Assembly (NCBI GenBank): GCA_022495995.1
Contig: JAFEMH010006937.1
Span: 1 to 64,000, forward strand
Length of the DNA: 64,000 nucleotides
DNA from: Adenophora triphylla var. japonica
Taxonomy: Eukaryota > Streptophyta > Magnoliopsida > Asterales > Campanulaceae
Direction of reading: 5' to 3'
Shown here: one piece after another, positions 10,519 to 21,903 of the stretch
Layout: each line of letters begins with the position of its first letter
Position numbering within the stretch: the stretch's first letter is position 1
The notes under the pieces: generated by a model
What the model saw: only the letters and a program-made list of their open reading frames with translations
What the model was told of the DNA's origin: nothing
Databases searched by the model: none
Program-made: the position numbers and the translations under genes

Positions 10519-13045
10519 ATGGATCCGGAGGGCAATCCCATACCGAGGCAAGCAAGAAGAAACATCTCGGCGGCCGCTCGGAGGAGGAGAAAGGAGCTCG
10601 TTCGAACGGAAAGAAAGTATGACTTTCTTACACCTCCGTCGGAGCTTTACCCGGGGAGAAGGGAGCATAAATCAACGAACCCGCGATCGGTTGGGGTAAG
10701 CATTCTTAATTTGCTCAATTCCGTCGATTTTGATTGAATTTTGAATGATTTAGGGCTTGACCCGAATTTTAGGAATTTTATAGGATTTTTGAATGACTTT
10801 GAGACATTGATGAATAACCTATGAGGCTAAGAATATGCAATGTGCAATTTGTTTGACGAAAATAATGGGAATGACCCACTTTTTTCCGCAAATAAAGAAT
10901 GAAAAAATTGTCTAAAGTGAGACGGAGTTCTTGCATGTGCTAGAACTAGGTCAAAATTTTGAGAAAACATGATTTTGGAAGATGAAAAGGATTCATGCAT
11001 GCCATTTTTGAAAGAATAATGCTTATGTGCAAAGAATTGTGAAAATTGTGATTTTATGCTTTAGGAAAGTAATGGGACTTGACATGACGCGTTTCAAGTG
11101 ATGAAAACATGTGAACTTTTTGAATATATGCATGCTTTTTGAAAATGATGAATGATTGACACACTTTTTTGTTATTTGTGCTTGTCTACAGGAGAACAAG
11201 TCTAGAGGACCTTCTGAGATTGCGGTTAAGCTTTGGCAGAGGATGCCGGATTTCGAGAAGAATGGGGTGAACCCCAAGAATTTGGTGAGGGCTACCGGCC
11301 TAGATTCATTCGTCGAGGCTATCGGCAGGGGTGTTCACTTCACCTCGAAGAGCAAGGGCTTGATCCAGGCCCTTTCTGAGTTCTGGTGGGACAGTACCCA
11401 TAGCTTTCACCTGAGCTGGGGAGAGCTGACAGTGACTCTGCCGACTTCACGGCTATTGCGGCCTACGGTTCACGGGAGGCCCGTGACTTGGAGAGACCAC
11501 ATTATAGCTGAGGAGTTCCGAGGCTTTGGTTGGGTTTGAGCTGATTCCCAAGGGGCTGGGTATGGAGACACGGAATGTCGAGGTGGCGATTCGAGACTTG
11601 CATGCGAGAACTTTCTTGCTAATGATGTGGCCTTGCCCAGTGGCTAGAGCCTTTGTATGGTTGATCTTTGTCGCGTCATTATTTTTGCTAATTCAGGACG
11701 CTAGCTATGACTTGCCTCCTCGACTCTGGAGGATGTTGATGGGATAGGGACGGTCTCTTGGGGAGAGGCCGGATTGGCGGAGCTCTACTTCTCGTTGGAC
11801 ATGTACGGTCGGAACAAAGGCTTCCATGGGCCTTTTCATTTGCCCTTGAGGTAGCCTCCTTTCTTTTCTCTTTTCTCTTTTCGTCTTGAGACTTTTATGA
11901 GAGAGAGAATGACCTTTTGATGCTTTGAATATGCGAGGCTGGTTTTGCGAGGTGATCGGGTTCTTCCCTTGGAACCAGCGAGTGATGTCACCATCTTCCC
12001 TGCTATGGTTATTTGGAGGAGATGCGAGGATAAATTCACGGAGGAAGACCCGGATCACCTTCGACTACAAAATGGTGAGGCCGATCATCAATAAGGACGG
12101 GCACGACGGAGTGGACTTCTACCCTTGGGGCGAGTATCCGAGAGATTTTCTTTGGGAGATGCCATTGAGGCGACGAGGCGAGAGGAGGTGGCTCACTGGG
12201 CGACATGTGATGTCATTTACTTGGGGATCGTTTCTCGAGGCAAAGATGGCCATGTCCCTCCATTGGACGCCATTACTCCCCACGATCCTCCCGGCACGGA
12301 TCTGCAGCCCGGGGATTGGCCGAGAGGATGAGATTGCCAGTACCGGGCGCGTGGGCTGCAGAGGAGTACTTCGACATGGACACCCCCTACGCTGCGTTTG
12401 TGGAGCGGCGCTGAGGACGCCACGAAGCTAGTGAAGGCGGCGGTCACTCGAGATATGGGGAGGATGAGCCTCTTGACCCGCCGATCCCTCCTGCGCATCG
12501 TCCTACGTGGTCCATGGAGTACCGAGGAGGATGAGGATACTGTCCTCGACGCTAGGGAGCCCCAGTATACCCTGCCGCCTGACAAGCCTGTAAGTATACT
12601 TTTAGGGTCTTTCCCTTTTCGACTTTCGATTTTTACGCTTTTTGCAATTTTGAGATTTTTCGAGATTTTTGAGATTTTTCTCTTCTTTTTTTCTCGGGTT
12701 CCGGCTCGCACTTACGATAGGTGGTCGGGCGGAATAGGGGCGGAAGGACATGTGCCGGTCCCTTCGAGGAAGGCGCTGCGCTTCGAAGGCGGCGGCGGAT
12801 GCACGGGAGCACAGGCGCAAGAGACGGTATGTCGGGGCACGGCGTCTACCTCATCGGCCTCGGAGTACTCTTCCAGTGCCATGCCTCGAGGGCGGGGACC
12901 CAACGCTGACATTCTGGAGCAGCTGGCTGAGTACGGGCACGATAATGTCCATCTATCTGACGTGAGCGACCAGGAGGACTTGATGAGGGAGGCTAGCATT
13001 TATGAGCTGAGTAGTGATGAGGAGGAGGAAGAATCAGAGGCCTAG
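10519..13045 (+). pseudogene. A gene 1: plant mobile domain (PMD) protein, spliced, broken
   Basis: This gene is antisense to pol, in four exons: 10519-10695 (59 codons, basic and Arg-rich), 11192-11850, about 11938-12599 and about 12698-13045. Exon 2 has the PMD signature: paired tryptophans, then T-H-S-F-H-L-S-W-G-E. The last exon is Ser- and acid-rich and ends in an E/D-rich tail. PMD proteins such as Arabidopsis MAIN and MAIL1 act in gene and transposon silencing; the role of transposon copies is unknown. Compared with C, several indels disrupt exons 2 and 3, and the AG acceptors of introns 2 and 3 read CGAG and CGG instead of CAG. It is a pseudogene unless these are sequence errors. Confidence 0.82.
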
Positions 13046-13397
13046 GAGGTCTCTAGAGTAGATTTGGAACAAAAACAAACAATGAACAATTTTTATGCAC
13101 ACTTTGTTTATTTTTTTGCTTTATTCTGGCGCCGATGGGGCGAAGACATTGTACTTATGTTTTATTTGCTTTTCTAATTCATGCTTTTTCAATTTGCATA
13201 TTATTTGAGCCTTGGGGCGATTTTTTTGCTTGGAATCGGGGCTGAAACTGGGCCAAAATGATTTATAATGGTATATAAATGCTTGAATGGCTTCTGGATA
13301 TGTTTTTGTACAGGTTTTGGTTGAAAAAGTGGGGTAAAAACTCCCTTGGGCAGCAACTTTGGTTGCTGCAGATTTTTTTCTGCAGAGGGCTAATGTA

Positions 13398-13478
13398 GCC
13401 ATGCGGATAGGTCCTGAGGGTAAATAGAGCCGTGCGGCTCACAGTTCTGTCTGAACTGGTTATTTTCTGAATAAAAGC
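13398..13478 (+). promoter_or_regulatory. A gene 2 promoter: paired palindromes
   Basis: GCCATGCGGA (13398-13407, decayed) and GCCGTGCGGC (13429-13438) are 31 bp apart. A TATA-like TTATTTTC starts near 13460, 22 bp after the pair, and GAATAAAAGC follows at 13469. The gene 2 start codon is at 13577. Confidence 0.6.
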
Positions 13479-13576
13479 AAAGCTTGGCCATTTCATTTCA
13501 TTTTCAACATAGACCTGTCCCAATTGTTCCCAGAGCACATTTTGGACCTAAAAGCACCATCTTTGATCATTTTGCG

Positions 13577-15072
13577 ATGGAGAAGCCCGTCAGATTGCAA
13601 AGGGGGAAGCGAGACCGTTTTCTATCCGATCTTCAATCCTGGGTGAGATACAACTTCCAATCTCATAGGGGACTGCTTGATTCTTCCTTCAAGATCAAGT
13701 CTTTATGGCATTTGAGGGATCTCCCGCCCGATTGGGACCTTTTGAGAGCCGCAGCAAAGTTCTGGGACGTCCGGAGACATGTTTACTGCTTTTCTTACAA
13801 CGAGATTGTTCTGACATATGAAGACTTCCGAGCCTTGATTGGGGGTCCCGAGATTGAGGCTATATCTATTCCGCTGATCAGAGACGTGCCGGTGACGGTA
13901 AAGCTTGCATCTTTTCTACAGATTCCTTTGGGAGAGGCTGAGAGGATGATGATAGCCCCGGATAGGATTGACCTTTACGATATCCGGGCGGAGTTTGGGT
14001 CTCCGAGATATGGCTGCGACCACGGTGGCTATGGACGCATTCATCCTTTGCGTATTCTCTGCTACATTCACTTCTTGAGTCCGTGGGGATCTGTCATAGT
14101 GGTCTCTTGGACATGGTTAGAGGCGCAAGGAGTGGGAAGGATATTGTCCCATTGGTTTTGGGAGAGACACTCCATGGGATTGACGGGATGGCTCGGGAGA
14201 CCATTTCATGAGATCCGGGAGTTCGGTGTGTTGACCTTATGGGCTGCGGGGAGAGGCTCGGGGCTTTGCCGGGGGCTTTGCCGACTCGGTGCCCTTGGGT
14301 GATTTCTCGAGAGAGGTGCACCGAGGCAACAGGACCCGAGTAGGCCGAGGCGACGATGGCTAGGCTATCCACTTCGGACATCCGTTGGTGGATACCTCAT
14401 TGGAGGTTGCGGACCCGGGGAGGATATTTCGGGAGTCCTATCTTTGTGAGGGTTCCGAGGATTACGCCGGTCATCCTTCTACATACCCTGCTTAGTATCC
14501 GGGCGGTTTGGGGCTTTACGGGAGCCATTGAGTGATTGGGAGGACATCAGGACCATGGAGGTGGTGTCATTGGACATGAGGGATCCAACCGGCTTCTCTT
14601 TCTTCTCGAGGGCTTGGACATATCTTTGCTTTCCCACCCGGGGCTATCTTCGGGAGCGGGAAGAGCACCATCTTGACCACCGTCTACTTGGGTAGTACGA
14701 GAGGGAGATGGGAGCGACTCGGGTCATCTTGGAGGAGAGACGTCGAGCTTTATTGGGAGGCGGCTGCGACTCGAGTAGGACTTTGAGGGAGGCGAGGCTA
14801 AGGCGAGTCGCCATAACCGGTCGAGGTGACTTGGTCGGGGATATGGAGGCTCGGTACAAGAGGTTGTCCGAGGTCGCTCCTTTGGCCCGAGGCTCGAGAG
14901 GGAGGAGGTGCGGACTCGTGCTCGGATAGAGAGAGCACTTATTGACACAGGTTTGGTAGAGGCTCCAATGAGGATGCCGGAGGTCGGGATGAGGGATACC
15001 GACATCATAGATAAAAAGAGGAAGAAGACTCGACGGGGCCGAGGAAAAGGGAAAAAGACCAAAGAAGACTCA
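13577..15072 (+). pseudogene. A gene 2: DUF7745-like protein, broken
   Basis: The ATG at 13577 opens a protein nearly identical at its start to the C copy at 54185. The first 140 codons are clean and include the F-W-D-x-x-R-x-x-x-x-C-F-S-Y-N-E block, then E-D-F-R-A-L-I-G-G-P. These resemble the plant domain I recognise as DUF7745, often found in retrotransposon-borne genes; no biochemical function is known to me. After about 14000 the reading frame breaks repeatedly. The C-terminal helical, Arg/Glu-rich part and a lysine-rich tail (about 14700-15070) can still be followed. The C copy has a stop that A lacks near the tail. Confidence 0.72.
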
Positions 15073-15736
15073 GCGAATGACGGCGACGGATCTTTTCTTA
15101 GGATTCCCTTATTGCCATTTTGCACACACATTAGTTTATTTAGGCATTTTATTGTACTTTAGATCTTTGTAGCAGGTTAGCAGAGTTAAGAGGTAGACCG
15201 TGCTTGAACTCATCAAGAAGTTTTTAACTTGTAATGAACAAGAAATATTATCTTAAAAATTAGTCAAGACACATTTCATGGAAATTCAAATGTCTTATTT
15301 ATTGGGACCCGTTTTATGAAAACTGAAATACCCTTCATTATTTAGGACGCACTTCATGGAAGCTTGATTGTCCTTTTTTATTGTTTAGGACACATTTCAT
15401 GGAAACTTAATCGTCCTTTTTATTGTTTAGACCGAACCATATATGGCTGCCTACGTTCCCCTTTTACAAGAAAGACTAAGGGGCTCAGGTCTTCGTAGTT
15501 CATTCTGGTGAACTAATTTTTTCATGTGCAGCCCTGTTTTTTGCCTAGATCGCCCTTTTTGGGGTTTTCAGCCTAGCTGGACATTACTCTTTTTGCACTA
15601 AAATTTTTTTTATTTTATTTTTTTTATGTGCAACCCTGTCTTTTGCCTAGACCGCCCTTTTTGGGGTTTTCAGCCTAGCTGGGTATTACTCTTTTTGCAC
15701 TCTTTTTTTTTTATTTATTATTATTTTTTTTTTCTT
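15073..15736. other. A: non-coding convergence zone between gene 2 and pol
   Basis: No gene is seen here. A repeated motif with GGAYRCAYTTCATGGAAA-like text occurs three times (15265-15410). A conserved module, GGCTGCCTACGTTCCCC ... CTAAGGGG ... CGTAGTT, lies at 15445-15500. Then come two copies of a T-rich unit with GCAGCCCTG, CCGCCCTTTTTGGGG and CAGCCTAGCTGG (15528-15690). Plus-strand gene 2 and minus-strand pol both end here, so shared polyadenylation or termination is plausible but not shown. Confidence 0.6.
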
Positions 15737-16830
15737 TTAGACATAGTATCTTTTGAGCTTATCACCGTTGACTGGGTGGACAAAGGGATTGCCGTCCAGG
15801 TCTGCAAGCTTCATGGCTCCTCCCGATAGTATCTTCTGCACCACATAAGGGCCGATCCAAACGGGTTCCCATTTTCCCAGGGGGTTGTCTCTGGTAGGGG
15901 GCTTCACTTTCAACACTAAGTCACCTTCTTTGATGTCTCTGGCCTTGACCTTTTTATCAAACGCTCTGGCCATTCGCCTCTGGTAGGCTCGGGTGTGTTC
16001 CATGGCTTTTAGCCTTCTCTCGTCAAGCAGGGCTAACTCATCATGCCGGCTGCGCACCATTCCACTTCATTGACACTGTTTTCTAGGAGGACCCTTAATG
16101 ACGGGATTTCCAACTCCACTGGTAACACTGCTTCCATCCCGTAGGTTAAGGCAAAAGGAGTTTCTCCCTGTAGCCATTACGAGACGTTACGCAGCCCCGA
16201 GTGCCAAGTGCGGCTTTTCGGGCCAATCACGACCACGGGTGGCCATCTTTCGGATGATCCGTTCGAGCTTCTTATTAGCGGCTTCCACGGCTCCATTAGT
16301 CGAGGTGCATGCGGAGACGACTTGTGGCGAAGTGATTACTGAATTCGACGGCAACCTATCGCAATCCCCTTCAAAGTGCGACCCATTATCGAAATGATCT
16401 CATTGGGCACCCCATATCTGCACATTATGTTTTCTACGATGAATTGGGCCACTTTTACGGAAGTGAGGACCTTGTAAGACTTGGCCTCTACCCACTTGGT
16501 GAAGTAGTCGATGGCTACTAGCACAAATTCATGCCCATTGCTTCTGCCTGGCTATTTTCCCTATCACGTCAATACCCCAAGTTGCAAACGACCAAGGAGT
16601 CGTCATGCGGTCAGGTCATGAGGCGGGAGATGGTTGAGGTTGGCAAACCGCCGGCACTTGTCGCATGCTCGGACGTCTTGGACACGATCTGTTTCCATGG
16701 AAATCCAGTAGTAACCCATTCGAGGATCACTTGCATCGGGGCTCGGCATTCATATGAGGACCGCGGGGACCATTGTGGACTTCGAGTCATCAACTCTTTA
16801 GCTTTTTCTTGAGTGACGCACAAGAGGAGT
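15737..16830 (-). pseudogene. A pol: integrase
   Basis: The last 107 codons (15737-16060) are intact and match the C copy, ending in a K-R-Y-Y-V C-terminus. Upstream, the catalytic core (about 16150-16530) and the zinc-finger region (to about 16830) can be followed only in broken frames. The motif corresponding to D-N-G-S near 16390 is damaged by a lost base, where TCTGAAATG in C reads TCGAAATG here. Confidence 0.85.
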
Positions 16831-17968
16831 GGTCCTTGGTATCACTTCTTGTACGGGTTGCCTCCTAGAATGACATAATGGGAGGCCAACCTTTTAGAGC
16901 TTGCAAGCTCTTGGCTCGACTCCTTCTTTCGGTCTACCTTCTTTGTCTACTGAAAGTGACTCTCCATCTTTGAGGAGCTGGTAAATTTGATTGTACCGGG
17001 GTTCCTTTATAGGCTCGGGTCCCAGGTCTACTTCACAACGAAGGTGGGGCTTCTCTTCTACCCACTCGGAAGGGTTTTATGGCTTTTCCCTCGGGGATCT
17101 CTACCAATGAGGCTAGAGTAGCTAATGCATCTGCGAATCTGTTCTTTTCCCTTGGCAAGTAGTGGAAGGTCACTTCTCTGAACTGTCCAGTCAACTCCTC
17201 CATATGGGCATAATACCGCTGCAGGTTAGGGTCCACAGTCTTCCACTTGTTGGAAACCTGATTGATGATCAGGGCTGAGTCTCCGTAAACTTCTAGCTCC
17301 TTGACATTTCTTTCTAAGGCAGCTTCCAAACCAGCAATGCAGGCTTCATACTCGGCAACATTGTTCGTGGCAGGGAAGTTCAACTTGAGGGCTATGGGTG
17401 TATGCTCTTCCTTCGGATCGACGAGTAGCATCCCGATACCGTTTCCTCTTTTGTTAGCGGCTCCATCAAAGAACAACTGCCATCGGTTTTCAGGTTCGAC
17501 TGCAAAGATCCCTCCATCTAGGAATTGGGGTTCAGGCCCTCTGTCTTCATTACTGGGAAAGTTTGCCAGGTGGTCTGACAACGCTTGACCCTTGATAGCC
17601 TTTCTGGTCACATAGTTGATGTCGTACTCTGCTAAGAAGAAGGACCACTTTGCTAGACGCATCGAGAGGGAAGGCTTATCAAAGATGTACTTGATGGGGT
17701 CCATTTTTGAGACCAAATTCACAGGGTGGGCTTGCATATAATGCTTTAACTTGCCGACTACCCGGACCGATCTGCAGGTCTTTTCACATCTTTGAGTAAT
17801 TGAGCTCACTTCCTGCGGCTTCCGGTGACAAAGTAAATGGCGTTTTCTACCCGAGAGTCTTTCTTTTCTGAGCAAGCATAGCCCCAAGCTGCCGTATCGG
17901 TGACGGTGAGATAGAGCGAGAAGAGGTTTACGTCTATGTGGGGGCATAGCATCTGGAGGGTGTACCAA
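16831..17968 (-). pseudogene. A pol: tandem RNase H domains
   Basis: A 311-codon frame (17033-17968) carries the end of the gypsy RNase H (the W-S-F-F-L-A-E-Y-D block), then the Tat-specific archaeal-type RNase H. That second domain has F-F-D-G-A, the A-E-Y-E-A block, G-D-S-A-L-I and R-F-A-D-A-L-A, so the D-E-D-D residues are present. This is the best-kept part of pol in element A. Its 5' portion (17760-17968) is frame-shifted relative to C, and 16831-17032 is a decayed connector to integrase. Confidence 0.88.
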
Positions 17969-19180
17969 GTATGCCTTGATCTGGTCAAAAGCATCCTGGC
18001 ATTCTTCGGTCCATTACGTGTCTACGTTCTTCTTCATGAGCTTGAAGATGGGCTCGCACATAGTGGTCAAGCGATTGTGAAAGCGGGTGATGTCTTGCGG
18101 TTTTCCCATAAAGCTCTTGACTTAAATGCAGGTCCGAGGTGGCCTCATATCCATAATGGCTTTGATCTTTTGGGGGTCGGCTTCGATACCTCGCTCAGTG
18201 ACCATATACCCAAGCACTTTTCCCCTAGTCACTCCGAAGGTACATTTAGCGAGGTTTAGTCTCATGGAATGTTGTCTCGGTCTCTCAAAGAACTTCCGCG
18301 AGGTCAACAAAGTCTTGCCCGTCCTCGCCTTTGGAGTGGATTATCATGTCGTCTACGTAGACCTCAATCTCCTTGTGGATCATGTCATGAAAAACGCGGT
18401 CGCTGCCCTTTGGTAAGTAGCCCCGGCGTTCTTAAGCCCAAATGGCATCACTTTGTATAACGATAAGTTCCCCACGGCGTGGTGAAGGCATCTTTTCTTG
18501 GTCTTCCTCGGCCATCTTGATCTGGTTGTATCCTGCAAAGCCATTAACGAAGGATTTGACTTCGTAGTTGGCGATGGAGTCCACCGGGATGTCTATGTTT
18601 GGCAAAGGGTAATCGTCCTTGGGGCGGCCTTGTTCGGATCTCGGAAATCCACACGGCGGCGCACCTTCCCATTGGCCTTGGTGACGGTCACAATATTGGA
18701 CAACCATGTCGGATATTCGATGACTACGATGAATCCTACCCGCGATAGCTTCTCAATTTCTTCTTTGACTGTAGAGACCATTACGCTTGATCTTTCTCGG
18801 TTTACCTTTCTTGGTTTAGCATACGGTGCTAGAGGGATTCTATGCTCTACTATCGAAGCTGTCTAGCCCCCATATCCTGTATGACCATGCAAACACGTCG
18901 ACGTATTCCACTGAGCGGATCGATCGGTCTGTCCCGTTCAACCCCCTGGAAGAAGTTTCCGATCTGTGTCTCTTTAGGTTCCTCGACGGTACCCAAGTTC
19001 ACACTTGTCAAAACCTCCTCGGCGGCTTGGGCCCGGTTTTCCTCTTTTACGAAACACGCTTAAAGATTTCTTTAATGTATTGTTCATTTAGTGTGTTTGC
19101 ATCTTGTTCAAATGATTCATTATTAAGCTTGTTGTTAAGTTTTGAGTTAATTTATCATTTGTTAAGTTGGCAATAAGAGG
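17969..19180 (-). pseudogene. A pol: reverse transcriptase and upstream linker
   Basis: Fragments in three minus-strand frames match the element C reverse transcriptase: the thumb (18122-18310), palm (18432-18707) and N-terminal fingers with the P-T-W-L-S-N-I-V-T block (18593-18781). The linker before reverse transcriptase, rich in Glu and Asn, can be traced to about 19180. Many one-base indels make it non-functional. Confidence 0.85.
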
Positions 19181-20173
19181 ATACTCGAGAAAGATCTGTC
19201 ATTTCATTCAAAATAAGGGGAAAGATGACATCGATTACATTTTGATAGTCCTCGGGCGTGAGGCCTTCGGATGACTCGGAGGACTGGAATTCAAAGATTC
19301 TGACTCAGGCGAACGAGACGCTGCGACTCTGGACCCTACACTACTTATTGACTCGAGGGTGGCTTGACAAAGGTTGGACCGGGATCTCACTCCTTCTTCT
19401 TTGTTGCCACAGGGAGTAGCGGTCTTGTCGGCGTCCTTGAGAAAGTTGGAGACTTCAAATTGATCAAAAACTTGCCGGAAATCATTGACGGGGCCGGTGC
19501 AGTGGAAAGATAGTGAGGGGAGCTAGAGTAGCTTGATGCAATCTCTCGGCGAGCTCGTCCGTGACAAGCTGGGCTCATTGGCGAAGAGTCTGGTTCATCT
19601 TATCAATGCGCTGCGATAATTCATTTTCTCTTTGCGATCTTGGACACCACGACCTTGTCGGTATAGCCGAGGAGGGTTGGCACGGATAATCTTGATGAAG
19701 TCTTCTTCGGAGGGGATCTTAATTCTTCCTTGGCGCTACGTATTCGATAGGCTTTACGTATTACGCTTCTAGATGCGCTAGCTTCTCATTGAACTTTACG
19801 ATGGCCACAAATTCAGCACTTTACGCTTCAAGAGGATCAGCTGTACATGGGGTATCAGTGGTGTGCTTTGAATGATGGGTTCCTTGGCGGGTACATTTGG
19901 CATAGGCGACATAGTAATCGAACTTGCCGAAGGCTCCCTAGAGTTCCGACGCTCTTGTCTCCGGCTTCATACCTTTCTTTTAGCTTACATTTGTGTGGAC
20001 TTTCTCTTCTTCTTCTTTCTCGAAGGAGCGTCTTCATTGATCCATTCTTGGTACTCATACTCCAGACAGTCCTCACAGTCGCATACATCATACCATATGT
20101 GAGGCTTGGGCTGAACTGGGATGGCCTCTCCGACTACTTGGTCATTACCATTGTTGACTACCATGTTGGCCAT
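19181..20173 (-). pseudogene. A: replaced gag region with small ORF
   Basis: Between 19181 and about 19440 the sequence still matches the pol-side end of C gag. It then diverges, and the 808-codon gag of C has no counterpart. A minus-strand frame from an ATG at 20173 (62 codons) starts M-A-N-M-V-V-N-N and has a Cys/Glu-rich middle (D-V-C-D-C-E-D-C) and a lysine-rich end. A start of similar position and flavour occurs at 62446 in C. I do not recognise the rest. It may be the stump of a different gag or a filler ORF. Confidence 0.45.
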
Positions 20174-21882
20174 TTTGACACCGAAAAGCCGGCAAAACCG
20201 AGGATTACAGTGAGCTGTCTCGAGAATTCTACGCTAACAAGTCGGCGACCGGTGTTCTCACCCACTTCTTTCTCGCTGCGGGAAAGGGATAGGAAAGGTT
20301 TAGACTCGGGGTAGGTGTTTAGGCTGAAGGCTCAGGCAATATGCAAATTAGAATCTTCCAGTTTACTTAAAATAGTGTCTTTTATTAATATCTATTTGGT
20401 TGGAAAAGGGGATTTGCCCTTCTTTTTCGTAACTACACTAGATCCTGGATCAGTGGGTTCCGTCACTACGTCTATAAGCCCCTCGTATTCCACCTGTATT
20501 TCGACCTCCCAGGGTGGACAGCCCCGGGCGAGGGTCCTATAGGGCACGCGGATCCCACCGACCGAGAGTAAAGAACGCTCCTAACGGGTCTAGCGGGTTA
20601 TAGGAACTTTCAACGCACGAGCGATGCGGATTATAGTCAAGGCAATACCGGGAAAGTCTCGTCTTTCTGCCTTGATAGGATTTTGGCAGAATTTCGCTTG
20701 AGCGAATGACGTTTTGACTTTCGGTAATGTCCGAGAAGATAATAGGCATGGGTCGGGCGGCAAAAGCCGGATGACACAGTGTCACATTGAACTTCGTTGC
20801 ATACGCCGGGCGTGAGTTAGAATCGAAGTCAATGCCGGGTCAAGATCTTGCCAATTTTTCCTTGTCGGAATTTTAGCAGAGCTTCGCTCGAGCGAAAGAT
20901 CTTTTGATTTGTTGGCAAAGACTCGGTCTTGACTCCTACGCATTCCGTGCAGGTCAAGGTCAATAGTCAATGTCGAAGTTGAGATCTCGCCAATTTTTCC
21001 TTGTTGGAATTTTGGCAGAGTTCTTCTTCCGTTATGAACTAAGGCTTGACCTTTACGAGGGTATGCAACTGGGCTATATGACACGGACTAGATCAAAAAC
21101 CAACCAAAAGTCACGGTTTTTTGAAACGTGTGACACGGACTGTGCATTGGTCGACACTTTGCCATGGGGAGGTTGGGATGATTCCGTGCGCGCCGGGAGC
21201 ATCGTAAGGCTGTCCGTGGCTGCATTGGAACCACCCTCGGGTTTGAAGGACGTGCGTGCAAAGTGTACGGGATATATCGGTGCGCGTAGTGTGCGGTCTC
21301 CTAAAAATGTTCCTTTTTGAGTTAAAACAGAGATTTTCGAAATGTGTTTTAAAGGAATGATTTTCGGGACGGGGAGAATGCAACACATAAGCACGTAAAT
21401 TTTAAGGAGCCCCGCCGTCATGGAGCCGAGTAGCCCCAAGCTGCTAGGGGCCCGGATTAGCCATGATTTTTCCCCTGGTGGAATTGCCACCGAGGTCGCC
21501 GGTCGAGAATCCAATGAGGATTGAGCCGTACGACTGCATGGATCAATTTTCCAGGTTCCACTCCTTTTGCTATTTTTCGGGTTGTTTCCCGTTCAAAGTA
21601 TGCACAAATTCCAAGATGCAAATGATGCAATGCATGGTAAAGAAAGCAAGCATGATTAATGAAATCGGCGATGGGAGTCTAACCCGCTCAAAGGGAAAAG
21701 CTTTCTTTTATTTTTTCAAAATTTTTTTTCGAAAAGGGATACTGGTACGTGGATTGTTAAACCACCGGTTATCCCAACTCCCACGTCAGGGAGTGTACAG
21801 GAAGGGTAAGTGGTTTCCACCTATATACCGAGTATCGATTTTTTTTTTGTTTTGAAAATAAAAGCTTTTCTCCTTTGGGTTA
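20174..21882 (-). other. A: 5' leader with repeats
   Basis: This is the leader between the PBS and the coding region. It holds a repeat of about 120-190 bp (20640-21060) with the phrase TGCCAATTTTTCCTTG and near-palindromes TTCGCTTGAGCGAA (20693-20706) and TTCGCTCGAGCGAA (20883-20896, perfect). Farther toward the PBS is a decayed copy of the paired palindromes (GCCGTACGAC at 21535-21544). Open frames here are short and not conserved with element C. Confidence 0.65.
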
Positions 21883-21900
21883 TCCCCAGCGGAGTCGCCA
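21883..21900 (-). other. A primer binding site
   Basis: Minus-strand TGGCGACTCCGCTGGGGA starts three bases from the 5' LTR end. The opening TGG pairs with the CCA end of a tRNA. The sequence is of the type assigned to tRNA-Arg in Tat/Ogre elements; I give the tRNA identity from memory. Confidence 0.8.
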
Positions 21901-21903
21901 AAC

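Noticed and set aside
10519..13045. Host PMD gene (MAIN/MAIL-like)
   Set aside because: It lies between the LTRs of element A, has equivalents at the same place in B and C, and is broken.
21111..21514. 146-codon minus-strand frame in the leader of A
   Set aside because: The matching region of C (63377-63736) has a different frame and no conserved product; it is leader sequence.
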